Shown here piece after piece: positions 25,115-34,459 of a stretch of 64,000 nucleotides of DNA. The DNA lies in the NCBI GenBank assembly GCA_001464425.1, contig LNEK01000022.1, forward strand, positions 1 to 64,000, written 5' to 3'. Both the position numbers and the translations under genes were made by a program. The DNA comes from Alphaproteobacteria bacterium Ga0077535. GTDB lineage: Bacteria > Pseudomonadota > Alphaproteobacteria > Caulobacterales > Aquidulcibacteraceae. Within the stretch, counting starts at the first letter, position 1. Each line of letters begins with the position of its first letter. The notes under the pieces were generated by a model. It had not been told where the DNA came from and made no database searches. It worked only from the letters and a program-made list of their open reading frames with translations.

Positions 25115-27478
25115 ATGCGCGCGCTCGACAAAAAGCTCTTTCGTGATGTCTGGCGCATGCGCGTGCATGCGCTGGGTGTAGCGCTCGTACTCGGGTGCGG
25201 GCTTTCAGTCATGGTCATGGCTGTCGGCATGCGCGGCTCGATGGAGCGCACGCGTGCGGCCTATTACGCTGAGCGGCATATGGCCGACTTGGCCGTGTCA
25301 GCCGTACGCGCGCCAGAGCGGATAGCCAACGTCTTGGCCCAAGCGCCGGGCGTAGAGACGATCGAGACGCGGATCAGCGGCATTGCATTGCTCGATCTAT
25401 CCGGTGTCTCTGAACCACCATCGGCGCGTCTTGTCTCGCTCCCAATCGAGGGACGGCCGCGCGTCAATGACCTGACGCTTGCCCGCGGCCGCTGGCCGGA
25501 CGCTGCGCGCGCCGATGAGATTCTGCTGAGCCAAGCTTTCGCCGATGCGAACAACCTTGGCCTCAGCGACACGTTAAACGCCACTATTCATGGCCGGCGA
25601 CAGACCTTGCGGATCGTCGGCATCGCCAACTCGCCCGAATTTGTCTTCGTCGCAGCGCCCGGCGAGCTCTTCCGGCAAGCCAAGCGCTTTGGCGTGATTT
25701 GGATGAACCGCGAGGCGTTGGCGCGCGCCTATGATCTCGACGGGGCCTTCAATGATGCTGTTTTTCTGCTTGGCCGCCACGCCAATCAATCTGAAACAAT
25801 CGCCGCCATTGATCGCATTCTCGAACCCTATGGCGGCGTCGGCGCCTATGGGCGCGACCGCATGGTGTCAGACCGCTTCCTCAGCGAAGAACTCCGCCAG
25901 CTCTCTACTATGGCGATTTTTCTGCCGGCGTTGTTTTTGATCACGGCGGCGTTTTTAGTAAACATCGCACTCGGCCGCGTGATCGCGACCGAGCGTTCCA
26001 ACATTGGGCTGCTCAAGGCGTTCGGCTATTCCAACACCGCTGTTGCGTGGCACTACGCCAAAAGCGCGCTCATCTTCGCCGCGATCGGCGCCTTCATTGG
26101 CTCAGCCGCCGGCATTGCGCTCGGGCGGTCGGTCGCTGACCTCTACCGCGACTATTACCATTTTCCTGCGCTTGAGTTCTCAGCCTCACCCGCGACCTTC
26201 ATCGGCGCATGGGCCGCGGGTTTGGCCGCGGCTCTCACCGGGTGCGTCTTTTCGGTGCTGAAGGCGGCGCGACTGTCTCCGGCCGAAGCCCTGACGCCGC
26301 CACGGCCGACCACCTTCTTCTCGGCAGGGCCCTCGCTTTCCCGCTTTGAAGCCAGCCTCGACGCCAAGTCGCGGATCATTCTGCGGCGGATCGTGCGCTT
26401 TCCCCGACGCGCTGGGACCACCGCGCTGGGTGTCGCCTTCGCCATCGCGCTGCTTGTGGTCGCGCGCACTATGCCCGCAGAAATGGACTATCTGCTCGAT
26501 GTCAATTTCGGCGTCGCCAATCGCCAAGACGTGACGCTGACCTTTACCGAGGCGCGCGACAGCGCCGTCCTGCATCAAGTCGAACGACTTGCGGGCGTGC
26601 TCTACGCCGAGCCCTTTCGGCTCGACGACGTTATCTTGCGCCACAATGGCAGGAGCGTGAACGAGGCCGTCTTCGGCGTGCCTGAACAAGCGCGCCTCAG
26701 CCAGATCGTCGGCGCACGCCAGAGGGTGATGGCCCCGCCGGCGAGCGGTATCGCCTTGGCGCGCGCCTTAGCCGAAAAGCTCGGCGCCGAGCTCGGCGAT
26801 GAGATCCGCCTGGAACAGACGCGGGGCCGGCGCATTTCGACCAATGTGCGCGTGACGGCCATCGTCGAGCCGATGATCGGTTCATCGGCCTATATGGAAA
26901 TCGCCGCGCTCTCGCGCCTCATGCGCGAACCCGGCCGTGTCAGCGGCGCACACCTGCGCATGGATACGGCGCGCTATGCGGCCTTCGATCGCCAGATCAA
27001 GCAGATCCCTGGCATTGCGGGCGTCAGTTTTGTCGGCCAAGCGGAAACCGCTATGCGTAGCGAGTTCGAGCAAGGCGTTGGCGTCATGAACCTCATCTAT
27101 GCCGCGTTCGCCGCGATCATGGCGGGCGGCGTCGCCTTCTCAGCCGCGCGCATCACCTTGGCCGAACAGGAGCGCGATCTGGCGACGCTGCGCGTGCTTG
27201 GCTTCACGCGCCTTGAAGTCTCTTACATTCTGGTAGGTGAATTGATGGCGCTGGCGCTCATCGCCATCCCGGCGGGCTTGGCGCTCGGCGCCCTTCTGTC
27301 GATCTGGCTGATGCAGCTGTTTCAGACCGACATGTACGCCTTTCCCTTCGTGTTCAATCCGGCGGGCTACGCCTTCGCCGTCGCCTTCACGCTCGGATGC
27401 GTTGCAGTCGCCGCGTTGGTCGTACGCAGCAGCATCGACAAACTCGATATGATCGCCGTCCTTAAAGCTAGAGACTGA
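25115..27478 (+). CDS. Two-module FtsX-like ABC transporter permease
   Basis: The 787-residue protein carries two FtsX units. There is an N-terminal membrane helix and periplasmic domain, three helices at about 265-405 with the ATPase-contact loop ATERSNIGLLKAFGYSNTAV, then a second anchor near 430-455, a second periplasmic domain and three final helices at about 655-780 with EQERDLATLRVLGFTRLEV. This duplicated form is typical of LolCDE/YbbP-like exporters paired with HlyD adaptors. Substrate unknown. It lies between the ATPase and the adaptor in one operon. Confidence 0.93.
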   Translation: MRALDKKLFRDVWRMRVHALGVALVLGCGLSVMVMAVGMRGSMERTRAAYYAERHMADLAVSAVRAPERIANVLAQAPGVETIETRISGIALLDLSGVSEPPSARLVSLPIEGRPRVNDLTLARGRWPDAARADEILLSQAFADANNLGLSDTLNATIHGRRQTLRIVGIANSPEFVFVAAPGELFRQAKRFGVIWMNREALARAYDLDGAFNDAVFLLGRHANQSETIAAIDRILEPYGGVGAYGRDRMVSDRFLSEELRQLSTMAIFLPALFLITAAFLVNIALGRVIATERSNIGLLKAFGYSNTAVAWHYAKSALIFAAIGAFIGSAAGIALGRSVADLYRDYYHFPALEFSASPATFIGAWAAGLAAALTGCVFSVLKAARLSPAEALTPPRPTTFFSAGPSLSRFEASLDAKSRIILRRIVRFPRRAGTTALGVAFAIALLVVARTMPAEMDYLLDVNFGVANRQDVTLTFTEARDSAVLHQVERLAGVLYAEPFRLDDVILRHNGRSVNEAVFGVPEQARLSQIVGARQRVMAPPASGIALARALAEKLGAELGDEIRLEQTRGRRISTNVRVTAIVEPMIGSSAYMEIAALSRLMREPGRVSGAHLRMDTARYAAFDRQIKQIPGIAGVSFVGQAETAMRSEFEQGVGVMNLIYAAFAAIMAGGVAFSAARITLAEQERDLATLRVLGFTRLEVSYILVGELMALALIAIPAGLALGALLSIWLMQLFQTDMYAFPFVFNPAGYAFAVAFTLGCVAVAALVVRSSIDKLDMIAVLKARD

Positions 27479-27482
27479 CCCA

Positions 27483-28682
27483 ATGCGCCTGCCCTCCCGC
27501 ACGGATCTAATTGCATTGGCGAAAGCGCCACTCAATCTCACGGTTGCGCAACGCCTGTGGCTGGGCGCAGGCATTGTTGTCGCCGTTCTGCTGGTGTGGC
27601 TTGCGTGGCCTCGGCCAATGAATGTGGAAGTCGCCATTATCGACCGCGGCCTTGTACGCAGCGAGGTTGTCGACGAAGCGCGAACACGCATCCACGATGT
27701 CTTTGTAATCGCTGCTCCCGTCAGCGGCGAGCTACAGCGCATCGAACTTGAGCCAGGCGACGCGGTCGAGCGCGGACAGGTCATCGCCTCGATCCTGCCG
27801 GCGGATCCCGCATTACTCGACGCGCGTGTCGCGGCGGAGGCCAGCGCGGGCGTAGCGGCGGCGCAAGCGGCGCTCGCCGCGAGCGAAGCGGACCTGCAAT
27901 TGGCGCAAAGTGACCAGAGGCGGGTGGCGACACTCTTTGCCCGCGAATTTGCCTCACAAGCCGCGCTTGACGCCGCCACTGCCGCGCTGCGCGCCGCACG
28001 CGCCGCGGTCAACGCACGTCGCGCCGAGCTCACACGCGCGCGCGCGGCGGCGGGCTCTCCATCGGCGCGGGCGCGCCGTGCGACGCCGGTGACCAGCCCA
28101 GCCGCTGGGCGCGTGCTGCGCGTGCTGCAACAAAGCCAAACCATTGCGCTTGCGGGCGCGCCCCTGATCGAGATCGGCGACACCAGCCAAATCGAGATCG
28201 CAGCGGAGTTCCTCTCTCAAGATGCGGTGCGCATGCAGGCGGGCGCCTCAGCGCAGATAGAAAATTGGGGCGGCGATACGCCAATCCCGGCCCGCGTCTT
28301 TCGCATTGAGCCTTATGCCCGAACCCGCATATCGGCGCTGGGCGTCGAAGAGCAGCGCGTCAACGTCATCTTGCACCTTGCTGATCCCCAATCAGCCCCA
28401 CCCCTTGGCCACGGCTTTCGCGTCGATGCGCGTGTGGTCTTGAACGAGCAACGCGATCAGATCCGCGCGCCTACCGATGCATTGGTCCGCGATGGCGAGG
28501 GCTGGGCGGTGTTCGTGGTTCGAAACGGTCGGGCAAGGCTCACGCCTATTATTCTGGGCGATGGCGGAGACGCGTATCGGGCGGTGTCGTCCGGCCTGCG
28601 CGAAGGCGACCGCGTCATCGTTTTTCCGGGCGATGCGATGGCGGAGGGCGCCCGCGTTCAAGCCGCTCCGCATCGCAGATAG
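27483..28682 (+). CDS. HlyD-family periplasmic adaptor
   Basis: The 399-residue protein has one membrane helix (about 20-45), a lipoyl half (VSGELQRIELEPGDAVERGQVI) and an Ala-rich coiled-coil hairpin (about 108-185). The second lipoyl half (TSPAAGRVLRVLQQSQTI) and a beta-barrel region follow. It starts 4 bases after the permease stop and completes the ATPase-permease-adaptor exporter. Gene order is the reverse of that in the 4.8-7.9 kb exporter, and sequence similarity between the two systems is only family-level by eye. Confidence 0.92.
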   Translation: MRLPSRTDLIALAKAPLNLTVAQRLWLGAGIVVAVLLVWLAWPRPMNVEVAIIDRGLVRSEVVDEARTRIHDVFVIAAPVSGELQRIELEPGDAVERGQVIASILPADPALLDARVAAEASAGVAAAQAALAASEADLQLAQSDQRRVATLFAREFASQAALDAATAALRAARAAVNARRAELTRARAAAGSPSARARRATPVTSPAAGRVLRVLQQSQTIALAGAPLIEIGDTSQIEIAAEFLSQDAVRMQAGASAQIENWGGDTPIPARVFRIEPYARTRISALGVEEQRVNVILHLADPQSAPPLGHGFRVDARVVLNEQRDQIRAPTDALVRDGEGWAVFVVRNGRARLTPIILGDGGDAYRAVSSGLREGDRVIVFPGDAMAEGARVQAAPHRR

Positions 28683-29000
28683 GCGCGCGGAGCCCCCTGC
28701 TCTGGGCTAGTCGGGCCTTTCGCGACAACCGTGCGAGCAATGGCGATATCGGCAAACGCGGTGACTTCATGGAGCCGCTGGCGAACTCAGTCTTCGACGC
28801 AGACAATGAGGACTGGGCGTCGCCCACGCCAAGGCGCGGGCCGCGCTCTTGTCGCGTAGCGCGACCGAGCCGGCGCTGAAGCGCTCGTCTCGGCCCTTCG
28901 GGCGGCGATCGCTGACGCCGAGGCAGCCACGTCGGCGACAAAGCTCCATGTTGCGCGTCGGAGCACGCCTCAACAAGGGCGCCAGATCCGCTGACGCGGA
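28683..29000. other. Convergent intergenic region with hairpin repeat
   Basis: These 318 bases lie between the adaptor stop and the MipA stop. No credible gene is seen. They contain copy B of the dispersed hairpin repeat, which could act as a bidirectional transcript end. Confidence 0.5.
28845..28922 (+). repeat. Dispersed hairpin repeat, copy B
   Basis: Inner stem GTCGCG/CGCGAC with loop TAG, outer stem GCTC/GAGC. An identical 18-base block shared with copy C (CGTCTCGGCCCTTCGGGC, 28886-28903) follows, then CGATCGCTGACGC. Copies A (1532) and C (53687) differ in stem bases but keep pairing. Confidence 0.55.
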
Positions 29001-29816
29001 TTAAGGCAAGCGCCGGGCGATGAACATGCCAATCGAGGCTTGGTCGTCATCGCCGCGCTGTTGCACCAGCGGACTATCGCCCGCATCGCCCGTGAGCCGA
29101 TCATAGCCGGCGACCAGAACCAAGGCCCAACGTCGGTCGCTGGACAATGGCGCAATCAAACTCGCGCCTGCTCCGTAAGAATAAAGCCCGCCGGACGCGT
29201 CATAAACCGGCAAACCGGACGCGGCGGCTTGGCCTGCGTTCACGCCAAAATACGCCTCATTGTAGGCATCGCCGACGAAACGCGCGCGCGGCCCCGCTGA
29301 CCAGGCGACGCTGCGCCCTAAGATGTCGCCGCGCCCTGACCATCGCGCGCCGAGATCGCCAACCCAGCCGTCGTGGCCCGACACGGCTTGGCGCAGCTCA
29401 CCATTCAAGGTGACGCTCCCCAGTTCGTATTCGACAAACCCGCCTAATTCGATGCTGGAATCGACATCGCCGAGCCCGCGCAGATCGTCGCTGTCTTCGC
29501 CGCTAACCGCAAACGCCTGCTCGCCGTCTTCATTGCGCGAAAACTTGATCCTGGCGATCGGACCCGCCCGCAAAGTCGGCGTATTGATGAAGCGATAGCC
29601 GACGCCATTTTGCACCGACGCAAAGAAGACGTCGCTATAGGTCACCTCGATATTGGGCAAGAGCGAAAGCCGGTAATCATCGTCGCCGTCATAGGTCGGC
29701 GCATAGAGGGCGCCCGCGCCAAAAGTGACGCGCCAACCGTCATCGCTTGCATCCTGAGCGGCTGCGGTCCCGGTCACCGCCAGGGCGGCAAGAATAATGG
29801 CGGCAGTGCGAGTCAT
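29001..29816 (-). CDS. MipA/OmpV-family outer-membrane protein
   Basis: The 271-residue protein has a signal peptide (MTRTAAIILAALAVTGTAAAQ) and an antiparallel beta-barrel pattern. It begins with GAGALYAPTYDGDDDYRLSLLPNIEVTY, a hallmark of the MipA/OmpV family, and ends FIARRLP-like. Relatives scaffold murein enzymes or form outer-membrane pores. The start at 29816 follows GAGG eight bases upstream; longer in-frame starts would precede the signal peptide. Confidence 0.9.
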   Translation of the reverse strand: MTRTAAIILAALAVTGTAAAQDASDDGWRVTFGAGALYAPTYDGDDDYRLSLLPNIEVTYSDVFFASVQNGVGYRFINTPTLRAGPIARIKFSRNEDGEQAFAVSGEDSDDLRGLGDVDSSIELGGFVEYELGSVTLNGELRQAVSGHDGWVGDLGARWSGRGDILGRSVAWSAGPRARFVGDAYNEAYFGVNAGQAAASGLPVYDASGGLYSYGAGASLIAPLSSDRRWALVLVAGYDRLTGDAGDSPLVQQRGDDDQASIGMFIARRLP

Positions 29817-30132
29817 CGCATGATCCTCAGTGCATGTTGCGGTTGAGATTAAACCGGGCGCCCACGCCACTCTCGAGCAGGCAAATGGGGTACGCAGTTG
29901 ATCAGTTGGCGGATCACAGCACAAGCGCGCAGGGGCGCCGCCTCGACCATCGCAGTCTTGTTTCGCGGCTCAGGGTCAAAACGCCCTCGTTTCGGGCCAG
30001 CCATCGGCTGAGATCTGCCCGCATGTTCTGAACCGAACCCGCGCTTTGATCTCGATCAAACACCGAGTTCCGCCATGACGATTGGATGGGCATGGGTGCG
30101 CAAAGCGACCATGAAATCGATCGAGGCGTAAT
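29817..30132. other. Divergent intergenic region
   Basis: These 316 bases separate mipA-like and DUF2189 genes. They hold one perfect FNR/FixK box (30046-30059) and no gene that I can support. Confidence 0.5.
30046..30059. promoter_or_regulatory. FNR/FixK-type operator, perfect (DUF2189 gene)
   Basis: TTGATCTCGATCAA matches TTGAT-N4-ATCAA exactly and is fully palindromic apart from the spacer centre. It is centred 80 bp before the start at 30133 and about 236 bp from the divergent MipA start. Confidence 0.75.
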
Positions 30133-30897
30133 TTGGCTGAAGTGAACACGATCAGTCTCGGCGCGCCGCTGCGCTGGCTGGCGCGAGGCTGGCGGGATCT
30201 GGACACGGCGTTTGCGCCGGCCCTCCTCTACGGCACAGCAATCGCGCTCGCCAGCTTTGCAATCTGGCGCGCGCTCATCGTATCCGATCTCGCCTTCTGG
30301 GCGCTGAGCTTAAGTTGTGGCTTTGTCTTTATTGCACCCATGCTCGCTATGGGTCTCTACGAAGCTGGTCGGCGCATCAGTCTTGGCGAGCGGCCGACGC
30401 TCGCGCACATGATCGTGGTGCGCAGTGCGTTACGCGCAGATGTCTTCTATCTCGGTCTTGCTCTGCTTTTGATCTATCTGTTTTGGGGACGCATCGCTCA
30501 GGTGGTCTATGGCTTGTCCACCTATCGGCTGCATACGAGTGTGGAAGAGTTGCTCGCCTTCAGCACGCAAACTCCCGAGGGCCTGACGATGCTCGTGACC
30601 GGCGCGATCGTCGGCGGCGCAATGGCCTTCTTCACCTTCGCCATCACCGTCGTCTCCGCGCCGATGCTTCTGGATCAACGAACCAACGTCTTCGAAGCGG
30701 TGTTCACCAGCATTCGGGCCGTCGCCAAAAACTTCATGCCCATGCTGTTATGGGCGGCGCTGATCACGCTGGCGCTGCTCGCCTGCGCCGCGACCTCCTG
30801 GCTTGCTCTCATCGTGATCTTTCCCTGGCTCGGGCTCGCCAGCTGGCGCGCTTATCTCGATATCGTCCGGGCTCCGATCGCCGATGCAGCGCATTAG
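30133..30897 (+). CDS. DUF2189 family integral membrane protein
   Basis: The 254-residue protein has about six membrane helices and the DUF2189 opening APLRWLARGWRDLDTAFAPALLYG, followed by FIAPMLAMGLYEAGRRISLGE. DUF2189 proteins are common near cytochrome and low-oxygen genes; function unknown. The start codon is TTG at 30133, backed by GAGG six bases upstream; GTG at 30142 is an alternative. A perfect FNR-type box lies 80 bp upstream. Confidence 0.9.
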   Translation: MAEVNTISLGAPLRWLARGWRDLDTAFAPALLYGTAIALASFAIWRALIVSDLAFWALSLSCGFVFIAPMLAMGLYEAGRRISLGERPTLAHMIVVRSALRADVFYLGLALLLIYLFWGRIAQVVYGLSTYRLHTSVEELLAFSTQTPEGLTMLVTGAIVGGAMAFFTFAITVVSAPMLLDQRTNVFEAVFTSIRAVAKNFMPMLLWAALITLALLACAATSWLALIVIFPWLGLASWRAYLDIVRAPIADAAH

Positions 30898-31112
30898 CTC
30901 TTGTCTGGGCGTCGACGGGCTTGGCCCTTTGGCCATGCGGTTCTGGGTGAAAGCTCCGCTCGGCGCGTTGCAGAGCCCGCCTGTGTCGAGGCGTGTCGCA
31001 TATTGTAACTATTGAGAGTCACAATTTGTTGTCGTCGTTGTTCTTGGGTCATTCGCCGCGGAGGCCCATTCTGCAACGCCGCGCTCGTCTTTCCGCGATT
31101 CAGGAAGCACCA

Positions 31113-31331
31113 ATGACAAGTACGCTCCAGAAGCGGTCCATAACCATCGCCGGACGTCGCACATCGCTTGCGCTTGAGCCGCCCTTTTGGAAGGCGCTGG
31201 AGCGCTGGGCAAAGGTCGAGGACCGTTCGCTCGCGTCTTTGATCGCAGAGATAGACGCTCTAAGACGCCGCCGACGGCCCGAAGCGTCGCTCGCCGCCGC
31301 TGTACGCCTGTCGCTGCTCACCCGCGCGTGA
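31113..31331 (+). CDS. Ribbon-helix-helix domain protein
   Basis: The 72-residue protein matches the short RHH proteins of alphaproteobacteria: KRSITIAGRRTSLALEPPFWKALERWA forms the ribbon and first helix, and SLASLIAEIDALRR the second. A cytoplasmic DNA-binding regulator is likely; the target is unknown. The ATG at 31113 is chosen because AGGA lies upstream and it matches family length; an ATG at 30993 would add 40 unrelated residues. Confidence 0.85.
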   Translation: MTSTLQKRSITIAGRRTSLALEPPFWKALERWAKVEDRSLASLIAEIDALRRRRRPEASLAAAVRLSLLTRA

Positions 31332-31486
31332 TGGTCCTCAGCACGACATCGACACCCTCAGATCTGTGCGCCAGGGTCTTCGTCCCTGCGCGCGCGCTGA
31401 CGAACCCTCGAGCGCGCCCCTGCAGCATCTTATAAGGCTAAGGCAATTTCTGCTTCGTCCGGTCCCTTATTCTAGAGTCGCACCCC

Positions 31487-32590
31487 ATGCCGACAGAAGC
31501 GCCGATCACGGCGCCACAGCCCTTCCGCACCAATGCAATAGACCGTCTGGTGATGCGCCGTGCCGATGATTGGCATGTCCATCTGCGCGACGGGGCAATG
31601 CTTGGGGCAGTCGCGCAATTCACAGCGCGCCAATTCGCACGCGCCATCGTGATGCCCAACCTTGATCCGCCGATCACATCGGTCGCCGCAGCCGCGGCCT
31701 ACCGCTCGCGCATCTTGGCCGCACTCGCGCCGAGCGATGGCTTTACGCCCTTGATGACCTGTTATCTCACTGACGACAGCGATCCCGATGAGATCGAGCG
31801 CGGCTTCGAGGCTGGCGTTTTCGCCGCCTGCAAACTCTATCCCGCGCACGCCACGACCAATTCCCGGCTTGGCGTCACAGATATCCGTCGCATCTATCCA
31901 GCTCTGGAGGCCATGCAGCGCATTGGCATGCCGTTATTGCTGCACGGAGAGGTGACCGGCAAAGAGGTCGACATATTCGATCGCGAGGCGGTCTTCTTGG
32001 ACCTCGTCTTGTCCAGACTTGTCGTGCGCTTCCCCGCGCTCAAGATCGTGCTTGAGCACATCACCACCGCCGACGCAGTCGCCTTTATTGAGAGCGGGCC
32101 CGCCACATTGGCCGCGACCATTACGCCGCATCACCTCGCGATCAATCGCAACGCCATGTTCGAGGGCGGCATACGACCTCACTTCTATTGCCTGCCCGTG
32201 GCCAAGCGCGAGCACCACCGCCTTGCCCTGCGCCGCGCCGCGACGTCCGGCGCCGCGAAGTTCTTTCTCGGCACCGATTCCGCCCCTCACGCCATTGGCG
32301 ACAAACAAGCGGCTTGCGGCTGCGCCGGCATCTTTTGCGCGCCCTATGCGCTGGAAAGCTACGCCCAGACCTTCGAGGAAGAAGGCGCCCTCGATCGCCT
32401 GGAGGCCTTTGCCTCCGAACATGGGCCGCGTTTTTATGGGTTGGCGCTGAACACCGAGCGGATCGCGCTCGAGCGCACGCCGCACGTGGCGCCGCATCGT
32501 CTGGGCGCAGGCGCGACAGAGTTGGCGCCGTTCCATGCGGGGGCTTCGCTGAACTGGCGATTTGTCGGCGCGGCGGACGAACGCGACTGA
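31487..32590 (+). CDS. pyrC: Dihydroorotase, class II
   Basis: The 367-residue enzyme converts carbamoyl aspartate to dihydroorotate in pyrimidine synthesis. Visible sites: metal-binding DDWHVHLRD, substrate Asn in MPNLDPP, the carboxylated Lys in CKLYPAHATTNS, His in LLLHGE, His in LEHITT, TPHHLA and the final metal Asp in GTDSAPH. Size and motifs fit the homodimeric E. coli PyrC class. The start at 31487 adds about 20 residues before the core. It is a housekeeping gene without an FNR-type site. Confidence 0.95.
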   Translation: MPTEAPITAPQPFRTNAIDRLVMRRADDWHVHLRDGAMLGAVAQFTARQFARAIVMPNLDPPITSVAAAAAYRSRILAALAPSDGFTPLMTCYLTDDSDPDEIERGFEAGVFAACKLYPAHATTNSRLGVTDIRRIYPALEAMQRIGMPLLLHGEVTGKEVDIFDREAVFLDLVLSRLVVRFPALKIVLEHITTADAVAFIESGPATLAATITPHHLAINRNAMFEGGIRPHFYCLPVAKREHHRLALRRAATSGAAKFFLGTDSAPHAIGDKQAACGCAGIFCAPYALESYAQTFEEEGALDRLEAFASEHGPRFYGLALNTERIALERTPHVAPHRLGAGATELAPFHAGASLNWRFVGAADERD

Positions 32591-32744
32591 CAGCGCCAGT
32601 TTGCGTCCTGGGTCCGCTTTCATCAGCAGCGATCGGCGTCATTGCCGAATCTGATCGTGGGTATTGCGCTTGTTCATGGCAATGGGCGCAAGACTGGGCC
32701 TAGTCTTCGCCCAGTGGACGCTGGCCGCTGCGAGAACCCGATCC

Positions 32745-33143
32745 ATGGCGGAGTATTGCGCCGCTGAGACCCCAGAACCGAGCGCGGGCAGCAGCTCTGG
32801 TCAGCGTCCGCGTCCGATCCTCTGGGCGATGCCCGCGCTCATGTTGATCTTTGCGCTCGCGCTGCTCACCGTTTCGCTTCCGCCCGCGCTCGCACACCTG
32901 CCCGATGCTATTTTCACTCTGGTGCGGCTCACGGTGAGCTTCTGCGCGGCGCTGCTTGCATACGCGACGTGGCGCAAAGGCGCGGCGTGGAGCTTGGCCT
33001 TCGGCGCGATTGGCCTCCTCTACAACCCCGTGCTGACGATCCATATGAGCGATGCCATTTGGTGGATCGTGCATTTGGGGGCGCTGCTTTTATTCACCCT
33101 GCACGGGGTCGTTCTGGGCTCGAAGCTAAGCCGCGGCGCGTAA
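32745..33143 (+). CDS. DUF6804-like small membrane protein
   Basis: About 132 residues with four predicted membrane helices. The segment WRKGAAWSLAFGAIGLLYNPVLTIHMSDAIWWIVHLGALLLF resembles DUF6804 proteins, where an NP pair follows the third helix. Function unknown. The ATG at 32745 gives a short hydrophilic lead; earlier ATGs (32664, 32676) are in frame but less natural. It follows pyrC by about 150 bases. Confidence 0.65.
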   Translation: MAEYCAAETPEPSAGSSSGQRPRPILWAMPALMLIFALALLTVSLPPALAHLPDAIFTLVRLTVSFCAALLAYATWRKGAAWSLAFGAIGLLYNPVLTIHMSDAIWWIVHLGALLLFTLHGVVLGSKLSRGA

Positions 33144-33268
33144 GATTGCTCCCGCGCCAATGCAGGCCTTGTCGGCGAGCGTCTATTTCGCGGCGCAAAG
33201 GGCGGCGCCTGACAGGCGGCAACCGAGACAGTGAAGCTCGCGCCAATTCACCCTGGTCAGCCGAGCAT

Positions 33269-33682
33269 TTATGGAACCCAGCACGCGGCTTGCAGAATGC
33301 CCAATGAGAGCGCGATGCCTGACTGTAAGATCGCCGCCGAAAATCTTCCGGCGACAATGTCGGTGGTCAAAGTTGGAAGGAGCAGACGCGCACAAAACTG
33401 GCCAATCGTTTGAACCAGAAGCGCCCCAGCGCCCCAGATCGTCATTTGCATCAATGAGCCGCTGACGCTGATGACGAGCGCGAGCGGGATGACAAAACCG
33501 ACCATCGCACCGGTTAAGCCGAGGGCGGCCGCGCCATTGCCCTCGCGCATCAGTTTGAATTCATTGTGCGGCGTCGTCCAAACGTAGATGAAGACGAAGA
33601 GCGCCGTCATGACGATCGCGACGCCGAAATAAGCTGCAAATGCGAAGAAGGAACTCACCAAGCCGGGTTCGTACTCGATCAT
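33269..33682 (-). CDS. DUF350 family inner-membrane protein
   Basis: The 137-residue protein has four membrane helices with the DUF350 motif (NEFKLMREGNGAAALGLTGAMVGFVIPLA). DUF350 proteins sit near glutathionylspermidine-synthase-like ATP-grasp genes in many bacteria, but none adjoins this one. Function unknown. It lies downstream of the dihaem cytochrome gene in the same direction (gap about 95 bases), so readthrough is possible. Confidence 0.88.
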   Translation of the reverse strand: MIEYEPGLVSSFFAFAAYFGVAIVMTALFVFIYVWTTPHNEFKLMREGNGAAALGLTGAMVGFVIPLALVISVSGSLMQMTIWGAGALLVQTIGQFCARLLLPTLTTDIVAGRFSAAILQSGIALSLGILQAACWVP

Positions 33683-33757
33683 GTTATTTTCTCACAAAGT
33701 TGGCGGCGACCACGCACTTCACGCCTGTCCTCGATCCAACAAAACGCATCCGTCTTT

Positions 33758-33789
33758 TTGATCATCCGCCTTGTTGATCATCCGCCTTG
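33758..33789. repeat. 16-bp perfect tandem duplication over a stop codon
   Basis: TTGATCATCCGCCTTG occurs twice in a row (33758-33773 and 33774-33789). It covers the last codons and stop of the cytochrome gene, so the Gln-Gly-Gly-stop end is repeated just downstream, with no effect on the protein. Confidence 0.9.
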
Positions 33790-34416
33790 GCGTAACTGGA
33801 TGCTGTTCAGATAGGCGATCAAATGATCAATCTGTGCGGGCGCCAATTGGAACTCAGGCATGTCGGGATGGCCAACGAGAATGCCCTCCGCGAATGCTTC
33901 TTCCAGAGAGTTCAGCGGATAGATTTGCGATAAGATCCGAAATGGCGGCGCCATCGGATGTCGGCTCGCCGCCGTAGCTCCGATGGCATGACAGCTCGCG
34001 CAATGTATCTCGGCAATGCGTCGCCCTTCTTCAGCCGCGCCCAAAGCGGGTAAAGCGCCAGAGCGGCGCTCTTGCGACGGGGTTTCTTGGATCGATCGCA
34101 AATATGCGGTCAACGCCCCAGCTCCCTGTGGGTTGAACTGGAAATCGGGCATGGGGTGCGCGACGCGGATGCCGGCTATCAGTTCCTCTTCAAGCACCTC
34201 AGCGCGATAGCGCGAGAGGATCGTACGCAAATGCGGAGCCGCGGGATTTGGACTTTCGCCATAAAAGCCGACCGCGTGACATGCGGCGCATTGGGCCTCG
34301 GCGATGTCACGCCCATCATTGACGATGCTCTCGGGGGATGGCGCAAGCTCCGCGATAGGCGCCGCGCAACTGCTAAGAATCATCGCTAAAGCTGCGCCGA
34401 GCACGGTCCGGATCAT
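33778..34416 (-). CDS. Dihaem c-type cytochrome lipoprotein
   Basis: The 212-residue protein has a lipoprotein signal ending LSSC (about residue 17) and two tandem cytochrome c domains. The first has CAACH (about 43-47) with a distal Met in HPMPDF; the second has CASCH with Met in HPDMPEF. It is anchored in the membrane facing the periplasm and would carry electrons. The ATG at 34416 is preceded by a perfect AGGAGG. It lies 43 bases downstream of terB and probably shares the FNR-type promoter at 35011. Confidence 0.92.
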   Translation of the reverse strand: MIRTVLGAALAMILSSCAAPIAELAPSPESIVNDGRDIAEAQCAACHAVGFYGESPNPAAPHLRTILSRYRAEVLEEELIAGIRVAHPMPDFQFNPQGAGALTAYLRSIQETPSQERRSGALPALGAAEEGRRIAEIHCASCHAIGATAASRHPMAPPFRILSQIYPLNSLEEAFAEGILVGHPDMPEFQLAPAQIDHLIAYLNSIQLRQGG

Positions 34417-34459
34417 CGAAACCTCCTGCGCCAAGCGAACAGGTCGCTCCCCGACTGCA

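Noticed and set aside
27140-28183. Open frame of 347 codons, leftward
   Set aside because: Antisense to the FtsX permease and adaptor genes, Arg/Ser/Ala-rich, no family match.
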